Origin: Thauera terpenica 58Eu
GTDB taxonomy: Bacteria; Pseudomonadota; Gammaproteobacteria; Burkholderiales; Rhodocyclaceae
Direction of reading: 5' to 3'
Assembly (NCBI RefSeq): GCF_000443165.1
Contig: NZ_ATJV01000125.1
Coordinates: 62,001 to 126,000, forward strand
Length of the DNA stretch: 64,000 bases
Below are positions 9,514-23,188 of the stretch, piece by piece. The notes below the pieces were generated by a model. The model worked only from the letters and a program-made list of their open reading frames with translations, was not told the origin of the DNA and ran no database searches. The stretch's first letter is position 1. Each line of letters begins with the position of its first letter. The translations under genes and the position numbers were made by a program.

Positions 9514-9939
9514 ATGAACATCACCGACTTTCAAAGCCTTCTTGAAGCCGCCCGCCAGCAAACCGAGCAGCAGCGCTTGCTGCTCGTATTCACTCGCGCC
9601 GAACTGCCTGACGACGCCACCGCTGAACAGCGCGCTGGCTTCGAGCAGGGCGAGGGCGGGGCGCTGGTGCCGGTGATGTACGTCGACAAGGAACCCGAGG
9701 AAGTACGCTCCTTCGAGGAACTGGTCGAGGAGTCGCGCCATACCGGGCAGCACTGGGACATGATGTTCGTCGGCTGCCTGAGCGGGCAGGGCGGACGTGG
9801 GCTGGACGACAACACCGTGCAGAAGGCGCTCGAGACCATGATCATGTCGATCCAGGGTGGCATCGTCGCCCACCTGCTCGCCTATCGCCCCAACGGCGAG
9901 CAGGTGCAGCTGGCGGGCGCGGTCGAGGGTCTGAACTGA
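9514..9939 (+). CDS. Conserved protein of unknown function, acidic, 141 residues
   Basis: A soluble acidic protein beginning MNITDFQSLLEAA after an aaggag box at 9500-9505. No signal peptide or membrane helix is seen. The middle holds a segment around GQHWDMMFVGCLSGQGG and the C-terminal part a predicted helix (KALETMIMSIQGGIVAHLL). I recall similar short proteins in betaproteobacterial genomes carrying the doubtful label 'ribonucleotide reductase subunit alpha'; nothing here resembles a ribonucleotide reductase catalytic site. Function is unknown. It lies 92 bases after cysS and before a perfect inverted repeat. Confidence 0.75.
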   Translation: MNITDFQSLLEAARQQTEQQRLLLVFTRAELPDDATAEQRAGFEQGEGGALVPVMYVDKEPEEVRSFEELVEESRHTGQHWDMMFVGCLSGQGGRGLDDNTVQKALETMIMSIQGGIVAHLLAYRPNGEQVQLAGAVEGLN

Positions 9940-9999
9940 GGCCCTGAGCTGAGGCCTGAGCCTGGCGTGATCGCCTCAAGACGCTCAGCATGAAACACC

Positions 10000-10032
10000 G
10001 CGGCCCGCGATTCATTGTGAATCGCGGGCCGC
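10000..10032. terminator. Perfect inverted repeat between convergent genes, likely bidirectional terminator
   Basis: A 15-bp perfect stem (gcggcccgcgattca / tgaatcgcgggccgc) with a 3-base loop, 60 bases after the unknown 141-residue gene and 37 bases after the end of dnaJ on the other strand. Neither side has a long T-tract, so termination may be only partly intrinsic. Confidence 0.6.
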
Positions 10033-10069
10033 TTGCCGTGGATGCCCCGCGCGGGGGCGCCGAGAGCAC

Positions 10070-11191
10070 TCAGGCGGCGAAGAAGTTCTTCACCTTGTCC
10101 ATCCACGACTTCGCCTTCGGGTTGTGACGGTCGGCGTTACCGCTGGAGATTTCCTCGAACTCGCGCAGGAGCTCCTTCTGGCGCTCGGTGAGGCTGACCG
10201 GTGTCTCCACCACGACGTGGCACAGGAGGTCGCCATTGGCATGGCTGCGCACATTCTTGATGCCCTTGCCACGCAGGCGGAAGACCTTTCCACTCTGCGT
10301 TTCCGCCGGAATCTTCAGGCGGGCCATGCCATCCAGGGTCGGAATCTCGATCTCGCCGCCGAGCGCGGCGGTGGAGAAGCTGACCGGCATCTCGCAGTGC
10401 AGGTCATCATGCTCACGCTCGAACACGGCGTGCTTGCGGATGTGGATCTCGACGTACAGGTCGCCCGCCGGGCCGCCATTGACACCGGGTTCGCCGTGGC
10501 CGCCATGGCGCAGGCGCATGCCTTCGTCGATGCCCGCCGGGATCTTCACTTCCAGCGTCTTGTGCTTCTTCACCCGCCCGGCGCCGCCGCAATCGCGGCA
10601 GGGGTCGGGGATGATCTTGCCGCTGCCATGGCACTTGGGGCAGGTCTGCTGGATGGAGAAGAAACCCTGTTGTACGCGCACCTGACCCTGGCCGCTGCAG
10701 GTGGGGCAGGTCTTGGGCTGGGTGCCGGGCTTGGCGCCGCTGCCGTGGCAGCTGCCGCACTCCTCGACGGTCGGGATGCGGATCGTCTTTTCCGCACCGC
10801 GCGCGGCTTCCTCGAGCGTGATCTCGAGGTTGTAACGCAGGTCTGCGCCGCGGTACACGTTCGAGCGCCCGCCGCGACCGCCACCACCGAACAGATCGCC
10901 AAAGATGTCGCCGAAGGCATCGGCAAAGCCGCCCTCGAAGCCTTGCCCGTTGCCGCCCATTGAAGGGTCGACGCCGGCATGGCCGTAGCGGTCGTAGGCG
11001 GCCTTCTTCTGTGCATCGGAGAGCACTTCGTAGGCCTGCTTGGCCTCCTTGAACTTCTCCTCGGAATCCTTGTTGTCCGGGTTGCGGTCCGGATGGTGCT
11101 TCATGGCCAGCTTGCGGTAGGCCTTCTTGATGTCGTCATCGCCGGCGTCGCGATTGACGCCGAGGACTTCGTAGTAATCCCTTTTGGACAT
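10070..11191 (-). CDS. dnaJ: Chaperone DnaJ (Hsp40)
   Basis: Co-chaperone that delivers clients to DnaK and stimulates its ATPase. All canonical parts are present in 373 residues: the J-domain with HPD in [10 protein letters not shown], a Gly/Phe-rich region, four zinc repeats ([32 protein letters not shown]), and the C-terminal substrate domains. It follows dnaK by 98 bases; that gap holds a hairpin but no sigma-32 promoter, so expression probably depends on read-through from dnaK. Confidence 0.98.
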   Translation of the reverse strand: MSKRDYYEVLGVNRDAGDDDIKKAYRKLAMKHHPDRNPDNKDSEEKFKEAKQAYEVLSDAQKKAAYDRYGHAGVDPSMGGNGQGFEGGFADAFGDIFGDLFGGGGRGGRSNVYRGADLRYNLEITLEEAARGAEKTIRIPTVEECGSCHGSGAKPGTQPKTCPTCSGQGQVRVQQGFFSIQQTCPKCHGSGKIIPDPCRDCGGAGRVKKHKTLEVKIPAGIDEGMRLRHGGHGEPGVNGGPAGDLYVEIHIRKHAVFEREHDDLHCEMPVSFSTAALGGEIEIPTLDGMARLKIPAETQSGKVFRLRGKGIKNVRSHANGDLLCHVVVETPVSLTERQKELLREFEEISSGNADRHNPKAKSWMDKVKNFFAA

Positions 11192-11223
11192 ATGGTGCTT
11201 CGCTCAGTCTGGTATCAAGCAAA

Positions 11224-11265
11224 GGCCGAGCCTGCGCCAGAGCAGGGCTCCGGCGGGGCTCGGCC
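11224..11265 (-). terminator. Hairpin between dnaK and dnaJ
   Basis: Inverted repeat ggccgagcc / ggctcggcc with a 24-base loop, on the dnaK-dnaJ transcript. Only a short TTTG follows, so it looks like a partial terminator or an mRNA-stability element that could lower dnaJ relative to dnaK. Confidence 0.4.
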
Positions 11266-11289
11266 GCAAAGAGTTCGCCAGAGTGACGA

Positions 11290-13209
<1,920 letters not shown>

Positions 13210-13271
13210 GAGTGTTCCTCTTCAAGTCTGAATTCGTTGGCGGAGCAGTGTGGCTGTCCGGTCTGATTCGA

Positions 13272-13299
13272 ATATGGGGTGTTGCGGCGCGCTTTCAAG
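13272..13299 (-). promoter_or_regulatory. Sigma-32 heat-shock promoter of dnaK
   Basis: Read on the minus strand: -35 CTTGAAA (13299-13293), a 13-base spacer, and -10 CCCCATAT (13279-13272). Both boxes match the heat-shock sigma factor consensus (CTTGAAA, CCCCATNT). It lies 63 bases before dnaK. Confidence 0.88.
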
Positions 13300-13317
13300 C
13301 CGTGGCGCGCAGATTCC

Positions 13318-13878
13318 TTACGTGTTCTTCGCTTTTGCGACCATCACCATCGCCGGGCGGATGACGCGCTCGTTGAGCAGATAACCCTTCTGCAACACGG
13401 TGACGACGGTGTTGGGTTCGGCGTCCGAGTCGACGGTGCTGATGGCCTGATGCTTGTTGGGATCGAATTTTTCTCCGAGCGGGTTCTCCTCGCTCAGGCT
13501 GGCGCTTTCGAAGGCTGCCACCAGTTGCTTCAAAGTCAGGGCAACGCCCTCGCGCAGCGCTTCGGCGGTCTGCTTGTCGATGGCGAGCGCCGCCTCCAGG
13601 CTGTCCTTCACCGGCAGCATGGCACTGGCGAATTTTTCGGCGGCAAATTTGCTGGCCTTGGTGACCTCTTCCTGCGCGCGGCGGCGGACATTTTCGGTCT
13701 CGGCCTTGGCGCGCAGCCAGGCATCGTGATGCTCGGAAGCTTTCAGTTCAGCCTGGCGCAGGCTTTCTTCCAGGCTTGGCATGCTGTCTACATGCGCTGC
13801 TGCGGGATTCGTGCCAGCCTGTGCGCGCTGCTGCTCAAGCTCTTCGGCGGGTGGCGTGGAGGGGGTCTGTTCCTGCAT
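13318..13878 (-). CDS. grpE: Nucleotide exchange factor GrpE
   Basis: Releases ADP from DnaK. In 186 residues it has the long N-terminal coiled coil (about 45-100; [20 protein letters not shown]) and the C-terminal beta domain with the GrpE signature around [15 protein letters not shown] and [20 protein letters not shown]. The variable N-terminus is Gln/Glu-rich. First gene of the grpE-dnaK-dnaJ cluster, divergent from gyrA. Confidence 0.97.
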   Translation of the reverse strand: MQEQTPSTPPAEELEQQRAQAGTNPAAAHVDSMPSLEESLRQAELKASEHHDAWLRAKAETENVRRRAQEEVTKASKFAAEKFASAMLPVKDSLEAALAIDKQTAEALREGVALTLKQLVAAFESASLSEENPLGEKFDPNKHQAISTVDSDAEPNTVVTVLQKGYLLNERVIRPAMVMVAKAKNT

Positions 13879-13911
13879 GGATTTGCTCTCCCGTTGATCT
13901 CTGATGACACG

Positions 13912-13940
13912 ATTTTGGGGCGGTCAAACGGGATTTCAAG
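13912..13940 (-). promoter_or_regulatory. Sigma-32 heat-shock promoter of grpE
   Basis: Read on the minus strand: -35 CTTGAAA (13940-13934), preceded by a C-run as in the extended consensus, a 13-base spacer, then CCCCAAAAT (13920-13912) as the -10. It lies 34 bases before grpE and has the same spacing as the dnaK promoter. Confidence 0.82.
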
Positions 13941-14071
13941 GGGGGAGGCCTTGCTTTGTCGATGATGGTGCGCGCGCGCTGCCACATCTTGTCGTGCGCG
14001 GGCCGATGCCGGGGAGGGTGATCGCAGCGGCTCGGGGGTCACAGCCCGGAGCGGCTGAGGGTGGCACATGT

Positions 14072-14077
14072 TAATAT
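14072..14077 (+). promoter_or_regulatory. Putative -10 box for gyrA
   Basis: TAATAT followed by TGCGCG, 37 bases before the gyrA start. No clear -35 is seen. Weak call. Confidence 0.3.
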
Positions 14078-14114
14078 TGCGCGTTTCGGTAAACGCGGCC
14101 TGTCCGCCCCCAGC

Positions 14115-16780
<2,666 letters not shown>

Positions 16781-16781
<1 letters not shown>

Positions 16782-17878
16782 TGAGTCGCGTGTGGAATTT
16801 CAGCGCTGGTCCTGCGGCGCTGCCCGAGGAGGTGCTGCAGCAGGCCGCCGCCGAGATGCTGGACTGGCAGGGTGAGGGCGTGGGCGTGATGGAGATGAGC
16901 CATCGCGGCAAGGCCTTCACCACCATTGCGCAGGCCGCTGAAGCCGACCTGCGCGAGTTGCTGGCGGTGCCGGAAAACTATCGCATCCTGTTCATGCAGG
17001 GCGGGGCGATCGCCCACAATGCGCTCATCCCGATGAATCTGATGGGCGACCGGAAGGTGGCCGACTATGTCGTCACCGGCGCGTGGTCGACCAAGTCGCA
17101 AAAGGAAGCGAGCAGGTACGCCACGGTGAATATCGCCGCCAGCTCCGAGTCGAGTGGATTCACCACCGTGCCGGCGCTGTCGGACTGGAAGCTGTCGGCG
17201 GATCCGGCCTACGTCTTCACCTGCACCAACGAGACCATAGGCGGCGTCGAATATCCGTTCGAGCCCGATCTGGCGTGCATTGGCCGTGGTGAGGTGCCGG
17301 TGGTGGCCGACATGTCATCACACATCCTGTCGCGCGCGATCGACGTGTCGAAGTACGGCCTGATCTTTGGTGGCGCGCAAAAGAACATCGGCCCCGCGGG
17401 CCTGACCATCGTCATCGTGCGCGACGACATGCTCGGGCGCGCGATGCCGCATTGCCCGAGCGCCTTCGATTACAAGACGGTGGCCGACAACGCTTCGATG
17501 TACAACACGCCGCCGACCTACGCGATCTACATCGCCGGCCTGGTGTTCCAGTGGCTCAAGCGCCAGGGCGGCGTGGCGGCGATCGAAGCGCAGAACGTGG
17601 CCAAGGCGAAGCTGCTGTATGACTTCATCGACGCCAGCGGTTTCTACCAGAACCGCATCGACCCGGCCTGCCGCTCGCGCATGAATGTGCCCTTCTTCCT
17701 GCACGATGAGACGCACAACGAGGCCTTTCTGGCCGAATCGAGCGCGGCCGGTCTGGCGCAGCTCAAGGGTCACAAGGCGGTGGGCGGCATGCGTGCATCG
17801 ATCTACAACGCGATGCCGCTGGCGGGCGTGCACGCCCTGGTGGACTTCATGCGTGACTTTGCAGCGCGCAAGGCCTGA
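16781..17878 (+). CDS. serC: Phosphoserine aminotransferase
   Basis: PLP enzyme converting 3-phosphohydroxypyruvate to phosphoserine, and also used in pyridoxine synthesis. It has 365 residues, starts [15 protein letters not shown], and the PLP lysine is K201 in [13 protein letters not shown]. The start overlaps the gyrA stop (TGATG) after a ggaggtt box inside gyrA, so translation is probably coupled. Second gene of the mixed-function supraoperon. Confidence 0.97.
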
Positions 17879-17893
17879 CTGGACATACCGAGC

Positions 17894-18964
17894 ATGAGTG
17901 ACGAACTGCTGAAGCTGCGCAACGAAATCGACCGTCTCGATGAAGAGATCCTCGCCCGTCTGTGTGAGCGCGCGCGCTGCGCGCAGCGCGTGGGCGAGGT
18001 GAAGCAGGGCGAGCCGCCCTTCTATCGGCCCGAGCGCGAAGCGCAGGTCTTGCGTCGCCTGGCTGAGCTCAATCCCGGGCCGCTGCCCGCCGATGCGGTC
18101 AAGACCATCTTCCGCGAAGTGATGTCGGCCTGCCTTGGCCTCGAGCATCCGCAGCGCATTGCCTATCTGGGGCCGGCGGGCACCTTCTCCGAGAGCGCCA
18201 GCCGCAAGCAGTTCGGATCCGCGCCGGGCTTCCTCGCCATGGCGACGATCGAGGATGTGTTTCGCGCCGTCGAGGCGAACAATGTCGATTACGGCGTGGT
18301 GCCGGTCGAGAATTCGACCGAAGGTGGGGTCAGTGTCACGCTCGACCTGCTGCTGGCCAGCCCGGTCAAGGTCTGCGGCGAGGTCAATCTGCGCATCCAC
18401 CAGCAGCTGATGTCGCAGGCTGACGGCATCGGCGCGGCCAGGCGCATCTACTCGCATGCACAGTCGCTGGCGCAGTGTCACGAATGGCTCAATCGCAATC
18501 TGCCTCACCTGCCGCGTATCCCGGTCGCGAGCAATGCCGAGGCCGCGCGTCTGGCGGCGGAAGACGCGGAGTCCTGTGCCATTGCGGGTGAAGCGGCGGC
18601 GCAGCTTTACGGGCTGAACATCCTCGCGCCCAATATCGAGGACGACCCCAACAACACCACGCGCTTTCTCGTCATCGCCGACCATGACGCCGGGCCTTCG
18701 GGCAAGGATCGCACCTCCTTGGTGTTTTCGGCCTTGAACCGGCCGGGCGCGATTCATACCCTGCTCGAGCCGCTTGCCCGTCATGGCGTGGACATGACCA
18801 AGCTGCAGTCGCGCCCGGCGCAGTCCGGGCTGTGGGAATATGTCTTCTATGCCGACATCAACGGCCATCGCCAGGATGCTGATGTCGCCGCCGCGCTCAA
18901 GGAGCTTGCCGAGCGCGCGGCCTTTGTCAAAGTGTTGGGCTCGTATCCGGTCGCGGCGATCTGA
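17894..18964 (+). CDS. pheA: Bifunctional chorismate mutase / prephenate dehydratase (P-protein)
   Basis: Two steps toward phenylalanine in one 356-residue protein. The AroQ chorismate mutase occupies about residues 1-85 (LRNEIDRLDEEILARLCERA), the dehydratase about 92-270 (YLGPAGTFSE, and NTTRFLVI near its end), and an ACT domain the C-terminus (about 275-350). In the ACT domain, the motif usually written ESRP reads QSRP (near nucleotide 18805), and the GALV position is GAIH. Both motifs take part in Phe feedback in the E. coli enzyme, so regulation may differ. Confidence 0.96.
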   Translation: MSDELLKLRNEIDRLDEEILARLCERARCAQRVGEVKQGEPPFYRPEREAQVLRRLAELNPGPLPADAVKTIFREVMSACLGLEHPQRIAYLGPAGTFSESASRKQFGSAPGFLAMATIEDVFRAVEANNVDYGVVPVENSTEGGVSVTLDLLLASPVKVCGEVNLRIHQQLMSQADGIGAARRIYSHAQSLAQCHEWLNRNLPHLPRIPVASNAEAARLAAEDAESCAIAGEAAAQLYGLNILAPNIEDDPNNTTRFLVIADHDAGPSGKDRTSLVFSALNRPGAIHTLLEPLARHGVDMTKLQSRPAQSGLWEYVFYADINGHRQDADVAAALKELAERAAFVKVLGSYPVAAI

Positions 18965-19059
18965 ATCCGGTTCGAGCTCAGCTCACACCCTCCCAGCGGG
19001 CATTTGCGGCCCGCTCCGAAACCAGAACGAACGCGGCCGCGTGCCAGCAGGAGAACGTC

Positions 19060-20157
19060 ATGAGCGTTGCCAGCCACTCCCCGGAATACATCCGCGCCAT
19101 CATGCCCTACCAGCCTGGCATGCCGATCTCCGAGCTGGCGCGGGAAATGGGGCTTGCCGAGGCCAGCATCGTCAAGCTCGCCTCCAACGAAAATCCCCTG
19201 GGCATGAGCCTGCGTGCGCGTGACGCTGCGCGCGCGGCCTTGTCCGAAGTTGCGCGCTATCCGGACGGCAGCGCGTTTGCGCTGAAGGCGGCGCTGTGCC
19301 GCAAGTTTGGCGTCAAGCCCGAGCAGCTGGTGGTTGGCAACGGCTCCAACGACATTCTTGAAATCGCTAGTCAGGCTTTCCTCGGGCCCGGCGCTTCGGC
19401 GGTGTATGCACAACACGCCTTTGCTGTCTATCCGCTGGCGACGCACGCACGTGGCGCACGCGGCATCGAAGTGCCAGCGAAGCACTTCGGCCATGATCTC
19501 GAGGCCATGGCTGCGGCGATCTCCGTCGACACGCGCATCGTCTTCATCGCCAACCCGAACAATCCGACCGGCACCTTCCTGCCCGGCGAGGCTATCGAAG
19601 CCTTCCTGCGCGCGGTGTCGCCCGACGTGCTGGTGGTGCTGGACGAGGCCTATACCGAATACCTGGCACCGGCGCAGCGTTACGACGCCATCGCCTGGGT
19701 CGAGCGCTTCCCCAATCTGCTCGTGTCTCGCACCTTCTCCAAGGCCTATGGTCTTGCCGGGCTGCGCGTGGGGTATGCGATTGCCCATCCCGAGGTCGCC
19801 GATCTGATGAACCGTGTGCGTCAGCCCTTCAATGTCTCCAGCGTGGCGCTGGCTGCGGCCGAGGCAGCGCTGGGCGACGACGAGTTCCTCGCGCAATCGG
19901 CCGAGCTCAACCGCCGCGGCATGGAGCAGCTCACCACGGCGTTTGCAGCCCTGGGCCTGGAGTGGATTGAGTCGGCGGGTAATTTCGTCACCTTCAAGAT
20001 CGGTGACGCCGCCGCTATCAACCGCGCCTTGCTGCGACAAGGCGTGATCGTGCGCCCGATCGCGGGCTACGGCATGCCGCACTGGCTGCGGGTGTCGATC
20101 GGGCTGCCCGAAGACAACGCGCGCTTCATCGCCGCGCTGCGCCAGGCGCAGGGCTGA
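19060..20157 (+). CDS. hisC: Histidinol-phosphate aminotransferase (aromatic aminotransferase family)
   Basis: PLP aminotransferase, 365 residues, with NPNNPTGTF and PLP lysine K228 in TFSKAYGLAGLRVGYA. In the histidine pathway it makes histidinol phosphate; in supraoperons of this kind the HisC copy often also transaminates aromatic keto acids, which would suit its place between pheA and tyrA. That second role is inference. The 95-base gap from pheA has a small hairpin (18995-19015) without a T-tract. A ggag box lies before ATG 19060. Confidence 0.93.
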   Translation: MSVASHSPEYIRAIMPYQPGMPISELAREMGLAEASIVKLASNENPLGMSLRARDAARAALSEVARYPDGSAFALKAALCRKFGVKPEQLVVGNGSNDILEIASQAFLGPGASAVYAQHAFAVYPLATHARGARGIEVPAKHFGHDLEAMAAAISVDTRIVFIANPNNPTGTFLPGEAIEAFLRAVSPDVLVVLDEAYTEYLAPAQRYDAIAWVERFPNLLVSRTFSKAYGLAGLRVGYAIAHPEVADLMNRVRQPFNVSSVALAAAEAALGDDEFLAQSAELNRRGMEQLTTAFAALGLEWIESAGNFVTFKIGDAAAINRALLRQGVIVRPIAGYGMPHWLRVSIGLPEDNARFIAALRQAQG

Positions 20158-21068
20158 TGATGAGCGCTGCAACCAGGCCCCTGATTGGCAAGCTTGTGAT
20201 CTGCGGCGTTGGCCTCATCGGTGGCTCGTTTGCGCTCGGACTGCGGCGCGCGGCGGCGGTGGGCCATGTGGTTGGCATCGGTCGCCGTCGACAAGCGCTC
20301 GAGCGCGCCCGTGCGCTGGGCGTCATCGACGAGATCGCCACCGACTGGGCGCAGGCCCTGGCAGGCGCGGATCTGGTGCTGCTGGCCGCGCCCGTGGGAC
20401 AGATGGACGTGATCATGGCGGCGATGGCGCCGCACCTGGGCCCGCATACGGTCGTGACCGATGCCGGCAGCACCAAGCGGGACGTGGTCGCCGCCATCCA
20501 TCGTCACCTCGGTCAGCATCTGGCGCAGGTGGTGCCGGCGCATCCGATCGCGGGTGCGGAGAAAAGCGGGGTTGAGGCCGCGTTCGCCGAGCTTTACTGC
20601 GGGCGCAAGGTGGTGTTGACGCCGCTCGCGCAAAGCCGCCCCGAAGCCGTCGAGCGCGTGCGTGCCGCCTGGCAGGCGTGCGGCGCGACCGTGGTTGACA
20701 TGACGCCGCAGGAACACGACCACGTGTTTGCTGCGGTCAGTCATTTGCCCCATCTGCTGGCCTTTGGCCTGGTGGACGAGCTGGCGCGTCGTGACAATGC
20801 CAGCGTGCTGTTCTCGCATGCGGCCAGCGGTTTCCGTGATTTCACCCGCATCGCCGGCAGTCACCCGGAGATGTGGCGCGACATCTGCACTGCCAATCGG
20901 GTGGCCTTGCTGGCCGAGCTCGACGCCTATCGCGACGAGCTGTCGCGCTTGCGCGCCATGCTCGAGGCGGCCGATGGCGATGCGCTCGAGGCCGTGTTCG
21001 AGCGCGCCCGCCGCGCCCGCAACGCCTGGGCGGAAGGTCTGCCGGTACACACCCAGGCCGCTGAATGA
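20157..21068 (+). CDS. tyrA: Prephenate dehydrogenase (TyrA family)
   Basis: NAD(P)-dependent oxidoreductase of tyrosine synthesis. The 303-residue protein opens with a Rossmann dinucleotide motif, ICGVGLIGGSFAL, and carries the catalytic-region motifs VTDAGSTK, PAHPIAGAEKSG and FAAVSHLPH. No chorismate mutase or ACT domain is attached. Whether it prefers prephenate or arogenate cannot be told here. ATG 20157 overlaps the hisC stop by one base; a second ATG follows immediately. Confidence 0.94.
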   Translation: MMSAATRPLIGKLVICGVGLIGGSFALGLRRAAAVGHVVGIGRRRQALERARALGVIDEIATDWAQALAGADLVLLAAPVGQMDVIMAAMAPHLGPHTVVTDAGSTKRDVVAAIHRHLGQHLAQVVPAHPIAGAEKSGVEAAFAELYCGRKVVLTPLAQSRPEAVERVRAAWQACGATVVDMTPQEHDHVFAAVSHLPHLLAFGLVDELARRDNASVLFSHAASGFRDFTRIAGSHPEMWRDICTANRVALLAELDAYRDELSRLRAMLEAADGDALEAVFERARRARNAWAEGLPVHTQAAE

Positions 21069-21147
21069 TTGATCGACCGGGCCGCGCCATGCGCGTTCGC
21101 CCATGGATTCGTCCCGCCTGCGGCGGGGCCCGCTTCTAGAGGCAAGA

Positions 21148-23100
21148 ATGGAATTTCTCGACCTGTCCCCCATGCTGGGTGCCGTCGGCACGGTGCGTCT
21201 GCCCGGCTCCAAGAGCATCTCCAACCGTGTTCTGCTGCTCGCCGCGCTGGCCGAGGGCAGCACCGAGATTCGTGATCTGCTCGCGTCCGACGACGTCGAG
21301 CGCATGCTGGAGGCGCTGCAGGCGCTGGGGGTGCGCTGGACGCGCAAGGGGGAGTCGCTCGACTACGTCGTGGAGGGTGCGGGCGGCCCCTTCCCGGTCA
21401 AGACCGCAGAGCTGTTTCTGGGCAATGCGGGCACCGCCTTTCGGCCGCTCACCGCAGCGCTGGCGCTTTCGGGCGGCGATTACCGGCTGTCCGGTGTGGC
21501 GCGCATGCACGAGCGCCCCATCGGTGATCTGGTCGAGGCCCTGCGCCAGCTCGGAGCAGACATCACTTGCACGCTGAACGAAGGCTTCCCGCCGCTGCAT
21601 GTCAAGCCTGCCCGCATCCGTGCAGGCGGGGTGGTCCAGGTGCGTGGTGATGTTTCCAGTCAGTTCCTCACGGCCTTGCTGATGGCCTTGCCGCTGAGCG
21701 GCGCGCAGACCACGATCGAGGTCGTCGGCGAGCTGATCTCCAAGCCCTATATCGCGATCACCCTCGAACTGATGGCGCGCTTCGGTGTGCGGGTCGAGCA
21801 ACAGGGCTGGGCACGTTTTGTGGTGCCGGGCGGCGCGCGTTATCGCAGCCCGGGTACGGTGTTCGTTGAGGGTGATGCCTCGTCCGCGTCCTACTTTCTC
21901 GCCGCCGGCGCGATCGGTGGCGGGCCGGTGCGGGTGGAAGGGGTGGGTCGCAGCAGCATTCAGGGTGATGTGCGCTTTGCCGAAGCGCTCGAGCAGTTGG
22001 GCGCCCGCGTCACCATGGGCGACAACTGGATCGAGGCGGCAGCGCCGGCGGGGGGCGTGTTGAAGGCCTTCGATCTCGACCTCAACCACATCCCGGATGC
22101 GGCGATGACGCTCGCGATCGCCGCGCTTTTTGCCGATGGTCCGTGCCGTCTGCGCAACATCGCCAGCTGGCGCGTCAAGGAGACCGACCGTATCGCGGCG
22201 ATGGCGACCGAGTTGCGCAAGCTGGGCGCCGAGGTGGAGGAGGGCGCGGACTACCTGTGCGTGACCGCGCCCGCACAGCTGCAGGCTGCGGCCATCGACA
22301 CCTATGACGATCACCGTATGGCGATGTGCTTCTCCCTCGTCAGCCTTGGTGGCTGTCGGGTGCGCATCAATGACCCGAAGTGCGTCAACAAGACTTTTCC
22401 AGGCTATTTCGACGCCTTCGCACAGCTTGTTCGAGCCGTGCCGGTGATCGCCATTGACGGTCCGTCCGCATCGGGCAAGGGCAGTGTGGCCGAGCGCGTC
22501 GCTGCGCAACTGGGCTGGGAGGTGCTCGACAGCGGTGCGCTGTACCGCATCGTGGCGCTGGCGGCGGTGCGCGCGGGCGTGGCGCTAGACGACGAGGCCG
22601 GCGTGGCGGCGATCGCTGCGCGCCTGCCGGCGCGCTTCGATGCGGGGCGGGTGTGGCTGGGAGGCGATGAGGTCAGCACCGAGATCCGCAGTGAGGCCTG
22701 CTCCTCGGGAGCGTCGCAGGTTGCCGCCCTGCCCGCGGTGCGCGAGGCCTTGCTGGCGCGTCAGCGCGACTACCGGACAAGGCCAGGTCTGGTGGCGGAT
22801 GGGCGCGACATGGGATCGGTGGTGTTCCCTGATGCGGGGCTCAAGATCTTCCTCACGGCGTCGGCCGAGGCGCGCGCTGAACGTCGCTATAAGCAGTTGA
22901 TGGCAAAGGGATTGCCTGCTAACATGCACGACCTTCTGAGTGACCTGCAGGAACGTGACGCGCGCGATGCGATGCGTGCTGTGGCGCCGCTTCAGAAGTT
23001 GCCGGACGCCGTGCTGCTCGATACAACCGACCTGGACATCGATGGCGCCGTGGCTTTCATCGTGGATCTCGTGCGGGATCGAGGATTGGCCGCCGGTTGA
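21148..23100 (+). CDS. aroA-cmk: Fused 3-phosphoshikimate 1-carboxyvinyltransferase / cytidylate kinase
   Basis: One uninterrupted frame of 650 residues encodes two enzymes. Residues 1-428 are EPSP synthase (class [50 protein letters not shown]). From about residue 432 a complete CMP kinase follows: P-loop [25 protein letters not shown]. The junction near 22432-22446 has almost no linker and still contains GTG codons that could be the old cmk start. Both active sites look intact. ATG 21148 gives the usual MEFLDL start; ATG 21103 is less likely. It sits upstream of rpsA, as cmk normally does. Confidence 0.95.
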   Translation: MEFLDLSPMLGAVGTVRLPGSKSISNRVLLLAALAEGSTEIRDLLASDDVERMLEALQALGVRWTRKGESLDYVVEGAGGPFPVKTAELFLGNAGTAFRPLTAALALSGGDYRLSGVARMHERPIGDLVEALRQLGADITCTLNEGFPPLHVKPARIRAGGVVQVRGDVSSQFLTALLMALPLSGAQTTIEVVGELISKPYIAITLELMARFGVRVEQQGWARFVVPGGARYRSPGTVFVEGDASSASYFLAAGAIGGGPVRVEGVGRSSIQGDVRFAEALEQLGARVTMGDNWIEAAAPAGGVLKAFDLDLNHIPDAAMTLAIAALFADGPCRLRNIASWRVKETDRIAAMATELRKLGAEVEEGADYLCVTAPAQLQAAAIDTYDDHRMAMCFSLVSLGGCRVRINDPKCVNKTFPGYFDAFAQLVRAVPVIAIDGPSASGKGSVAERVAAQLGWEVLDSGALYRIVALAAVRAGVALDDEAGVAAIAARLPARFDAGRVWLGGDEVSTEIRSEACSSGASQVAALPAVREALLARQRDYRTRPGLVADGRDMGSVVFPDAGLKIFLTASAEARAERRYKQLMAKGLPANMHDLLSDLQERDARDAMRAVAPLQKLPDAVLLDTTDLDIDGAVAFIVDLVRDRGLAAG

Positions 23101-23156
23101 AGTGCTGTGTGCAAGGGTGAGTGCCCGGGCACGCTTTTCTCAAATTAACCTTTTTG

Positions 23157-23170
23157 CCGTCGCACGACGG
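23157..23170 (+). promoter_or_regulatory. Hairpin in the rpsA leader
   Basis: Stem CCGTCG / CGACGG ends 18 bases before the rpsA ATG. There is no Shine-Dalgarno box next to the ATG. Structured, SD-less leaders are known for rpsA in E. coli, where S1 represses its own translation; the same may apply here. Confidence 0.4.
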
Positions 23171-23188
23171 TTCCGGATTTTTCCCTCT

